From Mitsuokella sp. oral taxon 131 str. W9106 (GTDB lineage: Bacteria; Bacillota; Negativicutes; Selenomonadales; Selenomonadaceae): a stretch of 64,000 nucleotides of DNA. Both the position numbers and the translations under genes were made by a program. Of the stretch, positions 59,169 to 64,000 are shown piece by piece. The stretch's first letter is position 1; each line of letters starts with the position of its first letter. Below the pieces are notes generated by a model. That model ran no database searches and was not told the origin of the DNA. It saw nothing but the letters and a program-made list of their open reading frames with translations. The stretch spans positions 1 to 64,000 of the forward strand of contig NZ_KI273056.1 in NCBI RefSeq assembly GCF_000469545.1. Direction: 5' to 3'.

Positions 59169-60223
59169 AGCGCATCCACCGCCTTTCCGCCCGCATGCTT
59201 TTTCGCGCGCCGTGCCTTGAACCGATCAAACATGTCCTGCGCCTTTTTCGACTGAATCAGGCAAATCACGACGACGGCGATCGCCTTGACGACCGGAAGC
59301 TGATCCGCTGAAACACCGAGCGCATACATCGTCGTCGTAAGCGTTTGGATCGTGACAGCGCCGATGACCGAGCCGCCAACATAAAACTTTCCGCCCGAAA
59401 GCAGCGTGCCGCCGAGCGCGACGGCAAGAATCGCATCCATCTCCATGTTGAGCCCTGCGTTGTTCGCATCCGCCGCACGAATCAACGAGCTTTCGATGAG
59501 TCCCGAAACGCCTGCGCAAAAGCCGGAAAACGCATAGACAAGGAACAGGACGAGTGTGACGTTGATGCCAGCAAACCGCGCCGCCGTCGGATTGATGCCA
59601 ACCGACTGGACAAACAATCCGATGCTCGTCCGCTTCATCAGGAATACGACGAGCAGCACCATCAAAAGTGCGATAAAGAGATTTGTCGGAAGCGGCATCC
59701 CAGGAAGCACACCGGAAATATACGCAAACGGCTTGTAGTAGACTGTGATAATCTGTCCTTCCGTCAGAAGCTGGGCGACGCCTCGCCCCGCCGTCATCAA
59801 GATCAGTGTTGCGACGACCGCCTGAATCTTGAACTTCGCGACGAGAAGCCCGTTCCATGCGCCGCATAGAATGCCCACGCAGACCGACGCAAGCATCGCG
59901 AGTGCCATTGGTGTCTCCGCCACGCCGTCGCCGCGCCCGCCGATCAGCATACAGACGACAGCCGCCGAAATCGCGACAACCGCGCCGACCGAAATATCGA
60001 TGCCGCTCGTCGCAATGACGAACGTCATGCCAAGCGCCAAAATGATGAGCGAGCTGGAACGGGTCAGAATGTCGATAAGGCGCCCGTAGAGCCTGCCGTC
60101 CTCGGTGACCTGAAGGGAGAGAAACCCATCCACAAAGCATGCGTTGAAAAGGAGCAGGACGAGCAGGCTGACGACGGGCAGGAAAAGCGAACTGCCTGCA
60201 AACCTTTTTAAGCTCTTCATCAC
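59165..60223 (-). CDS. ytfT: Sugar ABC transporter permease YtfT
   Basis: This 352-residue permease partner of YjfF contains GIDISVGAVVAISAAVVC and LGGTLLSGGKFYVGGSVIGA, matching the YtfT branch. Helices and length are normal. Start and stop overlap both neighbours by 4 bases, so ytfR, ytfT and yjfF are tightly coupled. Confidence 0.87.
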   Translation of the reverse strand: MMKSLKRFAGSSLFLPVVSLLVLLLFNACFVDGFLSLQVTEDGRLYGRLIDILTRSSSLIILALGMTFVIATSGIDISVGAVVAISAAVVCMLIGGRGDGVAETPMALAMLASVCVGILCGAWNGLLVAKFKIQAVVATLILMTAGRGVAQLLTEGQIITVYYKPFAYISGVLPGMPLPTNLFIALLMVLLVVFLMKRTSIGLFVQSVGINPTAARFAGINVTLVLFLVYAFSGFCAGVSGLIESSLIRAADANNAGLNMEMDAILAVALGGTLLSGGKFYVGGSVIGAVTIQTLTTTMYALGVSADQLPVVKAIAVVVICLIQSKKAQDMFDRFKARRAKKHAGGKAVDAL

Positions 60224-61728
60224 GCCGCACCTCCCGCAATCGCTTTCATTAATGCGTCCGTGCTCACCGCATCGCCTGCCAGCTCCGCCACTTTGCGCCG
60301 ATCGCGCAGAACGATGAGCTTCGTGCAGGTGCGCACCATCTCATCCATCTCCGATGAAATGAACACGACCGACATGCCGCGCTTCTTCGCAAGCGCAATC
60401 GCCATTTTCTGGATCTCCGCCTTCGTGCCGACGTCAATGCCACGGGTCGGCTCATCGAGAATCAGCAGATCGGGCTGCGTCGCGAGCCAGCGCGCAATAA
60501 TGACTTTCTGCTGGTTTCCGCCCGACAAATTCTTGATGAGTTGGTCACGCCCCGACACCTTGATTTTGAGCAGCTTGATGCAGTCATCCGCTATGCGTGC
60601 CTGCTCCGCATACGGGATATGGCGCAGGATGCCCTCCTTCGCCTGCATCGCGAGAATAATGTTCTCGCGTACGGTCAGATCCCCGATGATGCCTGCTGCT
60701 TTGCGGTCTTCCGGGCAAAAGCCAATCTTCTGCCGCATTGCCGCCATCGGTCCATCTGGATGCCACGGTTTTCCTTTGACAAAAAGGGAGCCCCTGTCTA
60801 TCGCATGGATGCCAAACAGGAGTTCTGCTGTCTCCGTGCGTCCCGAACCCAAAAGCCCTGCGATGCCAATGACCTCGCCCTTGTGTATCTTCATATCGAC
60901 CGTTTCGAGTACGCCTGTAGCGCCGATTGCCTTTGCTTCTAAGAAGACCTCTTCCTTCGGCTCACTCTTTTCTCCCGCCTCGCCCATCGTGCGAACATCG
61001 CCAACCTCTTTGCCGACCATTTTCGCGATAAGCTCCAAGCGCGGCAGCCTTGCTGTCTCATAGGCGCCGACCAGCTCGCCATTTCGCAAAATCGTCACAT
61101 GATCGCAAAGCGTGTAAACCTGCTCTAAAAAATGCGAAATGAAAATAATGCCCATGCCCTCTTTTTGGAGGTGACGGATGATTTTGAACAGCCGTTCTGT
61201 CTCCTGCTCATCGAGCGAGGATGTCGGCTCGTCAAGAATTAAGATTTTCGCCTCGATATCGACTGCGCGGGCAATGGCAATCATCTGCTGCAAGGCGACC
61301 GAATAATGATCGAGCGTCCGCGTCACATCAATCCGCACGTCCAAGCGCTCAAGAAGTGCCTGCGCGCGCGCGTTCACCGCCCGCCAGTCGATCCATCCAT
61401 ATCGTTTCGGCTCGCGCCCAATAAAGATATTCTCTGCAACCGTCAGGTTTGGGCATAGATTGACTTCCTGATAAACGGTCGAGATGCCGCACTCCTGCGC
61501 TTCCTTTGGCGTGCGCGGTGCGATTTCCCTGCCGTTCATGCGAATCGTGCCGCCATCCTTCTGATAGACCCCCGTAAGAACCTTGACGAGCGTGGACTTG
61601 CCTGCGCCGTTCTCTCCCATCAAAGAATGGATCTCGCCAGCGTTCAGCGTGAAATCGACGCCAGAAAGCGCACGGACGCCTGGGAACTCCTTTTCAATCT
61701 GCCGCATTTCCAGCAGCGCTCCTGTCAT
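60220..61728 (-). CDS. ytfR: Sugar ABC transporter ATPase YtfR (two ABC domains)
   Basis: This 502-residue ATPase carries two fused nucleotide-binding domains, as in monosaccharide importers of the RbsA type. Domain 1 has Walker A MGENGAGKSTLVK and Walker B AKILILDEPTSSLD. Domain 2 has the usual degenerate GLLGSGRTE and a full signature LSGGNQQKV plus LLILDEPTRGID. ATG 61728 follows GGAGG; earlier in-frame codons overlap a hairpin and are not used. Confidence 0.92.
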   Translation of the reverse strand: MTGALLEMRQIEKEFPGVRALSGVDFTLNAGEIHSLMGENGAGKSTLVKVLTGVYQKDGGTIRMNGREIAPRTPKEAQECGISTVYQEVNLCPNLTVAENIFIGREPKRYGWIDWRAVNARAQALLERLDVRIDVTRTLDHYSVALQQMIAIARAVDIEAKILILDEPTSSLDEQETERLFKIIRHLQKEGMGIIFISHFLEQVYTLCDHVTILRNGELVGAYETARLPRLELIAKMVGKEVGDVRTMGEAGEKSEPKEEVFLEAKAIGATGVLETVDMKIHKGEVIGIAGLLGSGRTETAELLFGIHAIDRGSLFVKGKPWHPDGPMAAMRQKIGFCPEDRKAAGIIGDLTVRENIILAMQAKEGILRHIPYAEQARIADDCIKLLKIKVSGRDQLIKNLSGGNQQKVIIARWLATQPDLLILDEPTRGIDVGTKAEIQKMAIALAKKRGMSVVFISSEMDEMVRTCTKLIVLRDRRKVAELAGDAVSTDALMKAIAGGAA

Positions 61729-61765
61729 GCCGCTCCTCCCCTTTCCACACACAGCGTGCAAAGAT

Positions 61766-61810
61766 GCAAAAATGCCGCCCCTTGCATCCATCTAGGCGCG
61801 GCATTTTTCT
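61766..61810 (-). terminator. Attenuating hairpin between ytfQ and ytfR
   Basis: AAAAATGCCGC (61768-61778) pairs perfectly with GCGGCATTTTT (61798-61808), with a T-run on the transcribed strand. Partial termination here would leave more mRNA for the binding protein than for the membrane subunits, a common feature of ABC operons. Confidence 0.8.
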
Positions 61811-61847
61811 GCCGTTTCCGATTGCCCGCACGCGACAGGCGAAATTC

Positions 61848-62867
61848 TTAGTATTTGCGCTCCGGCAATGTCTTTTCCGCTACATCGGCAGGGAATATTC
61901 CTTCATCGACATAGACGAGCTTCTCGACCTTCTCTCCGGCCAAAACCTTCTTTGCCGTCTCCATGAGCAGATCGCCTTGGAGCGGATTGCACTCAATCGT
62001 ACAATTTGCCTTGCCCTCGATCATGGCTTGGAAAATGCCCTTGACTCCATCGACCGACACGATGGTGATATCCTTGCCAGGCCGGAGGCCTGCAGCCTCA
62101 ATCGCTTGGATTGCGCCGAGTGCCATATCATCGTTGTGCGCAAAGAGAATGTCAATCTTGTCGCGGTTCGATTTCAAGAAGGACTCCATGACCTCTTGCC
62201 CTTTCTGGCGCGTGAACTCGCCCGTCTGGGAGGCAAGGATGTTGTACTTGGAAGCATTCTGTGAGGCTTCCATCTCCGTCTTGAATCCTTCCTGGCGACG
62301 AATGGCAACCGACGAACCGACCGTTCCTTCCAAAATAACAATATTGAACTGGCTTCCGCCATCGCGCGGCTTCTTGTTTTCCTTCGTCATGTACGAGTCG
62401 ATCCAGTCAAAGACTTTCTTGCCCTCGGAAAGAGAATCCGTTCCGAGCTTCGCAGCATAAAGCGAATCGTCGCTGAGCTTGACATCGCGATCCACGACTA
62501 TCACGGGAATCTTCGCATCCTTCGCTTCTTTCAGCACGGTGTCCCATCCCGTCTCCACGATTGGCACAAAGGCGATAATGTCCACCCCCTGCGCAATGAA
62601 GGAGCGAATTGCCTTGATTTGATTCTCCTGCTTCTGCTGCGCATCTGAGAATTGAAGGTTGATACCTGCCGCCTCGGCTGCTTTCTTGATGGATTCCGTG
62701 TTCGCCGTACGCCACTCGGACTCCGCGCCGATCTGCGAAAATCCCATCGTAATCTGCTTGCCCCCCGATCCGGACCCAGACCCGGAGGACTTTGTCGCTC
62801 CGCCGCCACAGCCGGCAGCAACCGTCATCATCATAACGGTCAGTACTAAAGCAAGAATCTTTTTCAT
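61848..62867 (-). CDS. ytfQ: Sugar-binding lipoprotein YtfQ
   Basis: This 339-residue periplasmic-type binding protein has a lipoprotein signal ending TVAAGC with lipid-bearing Cys20, then a Ser/Gly-rich linker (about 21-36). The mature part contains ITMGFSQIGAESEWRTANT, GVDIIAFVPIVETGWD and DILFAHNDDMALGAIQA, close to YtfQ, which in E. coli binds galactofuranose. Residues contacting sugar cannot be judged without alignment, so a related pentose or hexose is possible. ATG 62867 has AAGGGTG upstream. First gene of the four-gene operon. Confidence 0.88.
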   Translation of the reverse strand: MKKILALVLTVMMMTVAAGCGGGATKSSGSGSGSGGKQITMGFSQIGAESEWRTANTESIKKAAEAAGINLQFSDAQQKQENQIKAIRSFIAQGVDIIAFVPIVETGWDTVLKEAKDAKIPVIVVDRDVKLSDDSLYAAKLGTDSLSEGKKVFDWIDSYMTKENKKPRDGGSQFNIVILEGTVGSSVAIRRQEGFKTEMEASQNASKYNILASQTGEFTRQKGQEVMESFLKSNRDKIDILFAHNDDMALGAIQAIEAAGLRPGKDITIVSVDGVKGIFQAMIEGKANCTIECNPLQGDLLMETAKKVLAGEKVEKLVYVDEGIFPADVAEKTLPERKY

Positions 62868-63017
62868 CGTTTTGCACCCTTTCCTCTTCCCATGATTCCC
62901 ACCTCGTCCGACATCCATTCCCTTAAAATATGCTCGTACACAATTAAGGATTCTTAATGCGATGCCGTTTCCAAAGAAAGAAAATGGATTAAATTTTTTC
63001 TTTCTTATTTTATCGCT

Positions 63018-63046
63018 ATAATATATCATTTTAATTGTCTTGTCAA
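63018..63046 (-). promoter_or_regulatory. Promoter of the ytfQ operon
   Basis: Minus-strand TTGACA (63046-63041), 17-base spacer, TATTAT (63023-63018). The leader is about 145 bases. Confidence 0.85.
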
Positions 63047-63162
63047 TTCTTATTTCGATATTTCACAATATTTTATCTACATGAAGTGCTCGAGCACACT
63101 TTTTGAGTTTGTGAGAAGAAGGATAGGAACCCCGGCAAATTGAGAATTGGGTGGGTGCCACG

Positions 63163-63190
63163 TTGACAAAAAGGCGCGCCATGGTATAAT
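63163..63190 (+). promoter_or_regulatory. Promoter of rubrerythrin
   Basis: TTGACA (63163-63168), 16-base spacer, TATAAT (63185-63190). Confidence 0.88.
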
Positions 63191-63225
63191 AAAGAAGTAT
63201 TATTAATTATGGAATCAAGGATAAC

Positions 63226-63300
63226 ATGAAGTCGCCTGGATCGGTACGGATACGCTGCATCTGTTTGGGAGGCCAGCTTATCCGTGCTTCCTTGGAATGA
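63226..63300 (+). CDS. Possible 24-residue leader peptide before rubrerythrin
   Basis: This short frame begins 4 bases after AAGGA and encodes [16 protein letters not shown] plus eight residues, ending just before the rubrerythrin ribosome binding site. It includes a Cys-Ile-Cys. Its position between promoter and gene, and its stop codon 2 bases before AGGAGGG, suggest a leader that could couple translation to cysteine or redox supply. Coding status is uncertain because the frame is short. Confidence 0.35.
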   Translation: MKSPGSVRIRCICLGGQLIRASLE

Positions 63301-63314
63301 CAGGAGGGCTTACC

Positions 63315-63863
63315 ATGGCAGAAAAAAAGACCGCTTACGCGGGAACGCAGACGGAGAAGAACCTGCTTGCCGCATTTGCGGGCGAGAGCATGGCAACGAA
63401 CAAGTATACGTACTTCGCATCGCAGGCGCAGAAGGACGGCTATGAGCAGATAGCTGCCATCTTTCTGAAGACCGCCGGAAACGAGCGCTACCACGCGAAG
63501 ATGTGGCTGCGCGAGCTCGCGGGGATCAACGATACGCTGTCAAATCTAAACGATGCCGCAGACGGCGAAAACCACGAGTGGACGGACATGTACGAAGGCT
63601 TCGCGAAGACGGCAGAGGAGGAGGGCTTCAAGGCGCTCGCCCGGAAGTTCCGTCTCGTCGGCGCGATCGAGAAGCACCATGAGGAGCGCTACCGCGCACT
63701 CATCAAAAACATCGAGACGGCGCAAGTCTTTGAAAAGAGCGAGGTCAAGATTTGGGAGTGCCGCAACTGCGGGCACATCATCGTCGGCAAGAAGGCACCG
63801 GAAATCTGTCCGACATGCGGGCATCCGAAGAGCTTCTTTGAGATTTCGGCAGATAACTTCTAA
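63315..63863 (+). CDS. rbr: Rubrerythrin
   Basis: This 182-residue peroxide-reducing protein of anaerobes has an N-terminal ferritin-like four-helix domain (about 1-140) with diiron ligands in [26 protein letters not shown] and [10 protein letters not shown]-terminal rubredoxin-like iron site follows ([22 protein letters not shown]). It reduces hydrogen peroxide with electrons from rubredoxin or NADH systems. AGGAGGG lies 6 bases before ATG 63315. Confidence 0.95.
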   Translation: MAEKKTAYAGTQTEKNLLAAFAGESMATNKYTYFASQAQKDGYEQIAAIFLKTAGNERYHAKMWLRELAGINDTLSNLNDAADGENHEWTDMYEGFAKTAEEEGFKALARKFRLVGAIEKHHEERYRALIKNIETAQVFEKSEVKIWECRNCGHIIVGKKAPEICPTCGHPKSFFEISADNF

Positions 63864-63887
63864 GGATCTGCGGACAAGCGGATAAAA

Positions 63888-63934
63888 GGAAAGCGGCGGG
63901 CGCATTCCGCCATCGGAATGCGGCCGCTTTTTCT
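63888..63934 (+). terminator. Terminator of rubrerythrin
   Basis: AAAGCGGC and GCCGCTTT form the outer stem and GCATTCCG/CGGAATGC the inner stem, followed by T residues. Confidence 0.85.
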
Positions 63935-63935
63935 A

Positions 63936-63964
63936 TTGACATTCTGCCTGCAAAAAAATACAAT
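63936..63964 (+). promoter_or_regulatory. Promoter reading out of the right edge
   Basis: TTGACA (63936-63941), 17-base spacer, TACAAT (63959-63964). The gene it drives lies outside the window. Confidence 0.75.
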
Positions 63965-64000
63965 GGCTTTGTAACCTACTTCGTTTATATGGTATAAAGG

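Larger units (their letters stand above)
62868..63314. other. Divergent ytfQ/rubrerythrin intergenic region
   Basis: This AT-rich gap holds the ytfQ promoter, an ATTAAG/CTTAAT dyad in the ytfQ leader (62943-62958), the rubrerythrin promoter and a short leader frame. No other gene is visible. Confidence 0.6.

Noticed and set aside
1-64000. CRISPR arrays, insertion sequences, prophage genes and rRNA genes
   Set aside because: I looked for repeat-spacer periodicity, transposase or integrase motifs, and rRNA sequence, and saw none.

Overview
This looks like a chromosomal segment of a GC-rich, anaerobic, low-branching Firmicute, most likely a Selenomonas-type member of the Negativicutes. The evidence is the Firmicutes-style block yybS-gdpP-rplI-lonC-dnaB, a two-subunit class I fumarase transcribed directly into a type B (Wolinella/Bacillus-like) fumarate reductase, a SufCBDSU iron-sulfur operon, a sucrose PTS and a rubrerythrin. 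The taxonomic placement is inferred from gene content and order and was not searched. There are no rRNA genes, insertion sequences or CRISPR arrays. Two tRNAs are present (Thr-CGU and Gly-CCC). Strong C/G third positions produce many long antisense open frames that are not genes.

Layout. 0.4-4.2 kb: an IolG-like dehydrogenase converges on a MoxR-ATPase/VWA pair. 4.3-5.7 kb: tRNA-Thr behind a consensus promoter, then a CheB whose receiver domain has lost its phosphoacceptor. 5.7-10.2 kb: an operon of asparaginase, a molybdopterin oxidoreductase and an aromatic-type amino-acid permease. 10.4-14.7 kb: tRNA-Gly, an AT-rich pectate lyase gene, a sensor kinase/response regulator pair and a decayed PepSY gene with apparently intact response-regulator repeats. 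14.8-18.4 kb: sucrose PTS and sucrose-6-phosphate hydrolase. 18.4-27.3 kb: a repeat-containing exported protein and the replication/c-di-AMP/L9 cluster. 27.5-36.0 kb: central metabolism (fumC, gpmA, a CDF transporter, fumarate reductase, class I fumarase). 36.3-39.9 kb: an rph-rdgB housekeeping operon that includes a CofE-like protein. 40-41.8 kb: a Crp/Fnr regulator with a coupled 47-residue protein, a flavin reductase-like protein and a striking DnaA-box cluster. 41.8-46.5 kb: suf operon. 46.8-51.9 kb: ClpX, a LacI regulator, a second GH32 enzyme and a CscB-like sucrose symporter. 52.0-54.2 kb: an EcoRII-type restriction-modification cassette. 54.2-58 kb: a hydroxyacid dehydrogenase, purA and purB. 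58.1-63 kb: a YtfQRT-YjfF-type sugar ABC transporter. 63.2-63.9 kb: rubrerythrin.

How the genes work together. Sucrose can enter by two routes encoded 30 kb apart: a PTS giving sucrose-6-phosphate and an H+ symporter giving free sucrose, each beside its own GH32 hydrolase. Both promoters carry a LacI-type operator just downstream of the -10 box, so the one LacI regulator in the window may control both. The fumarase-fumarate reductase operon would carry malate to succinate, the reductive branch used for succinate/propionate fermentation. A Crp-like site and a perfect dyad lie upstream of its promoter. The most unusual items are the DnaA-box cluster at 41.7 kb, the small protein coupled to the Crp/Fnr gene, a Cys-containing leader peptide candidate before rubrerythrin, the PTS protein with an N-terminal IIA domain, and the PepSY remnant under a preserved two-component promoter.
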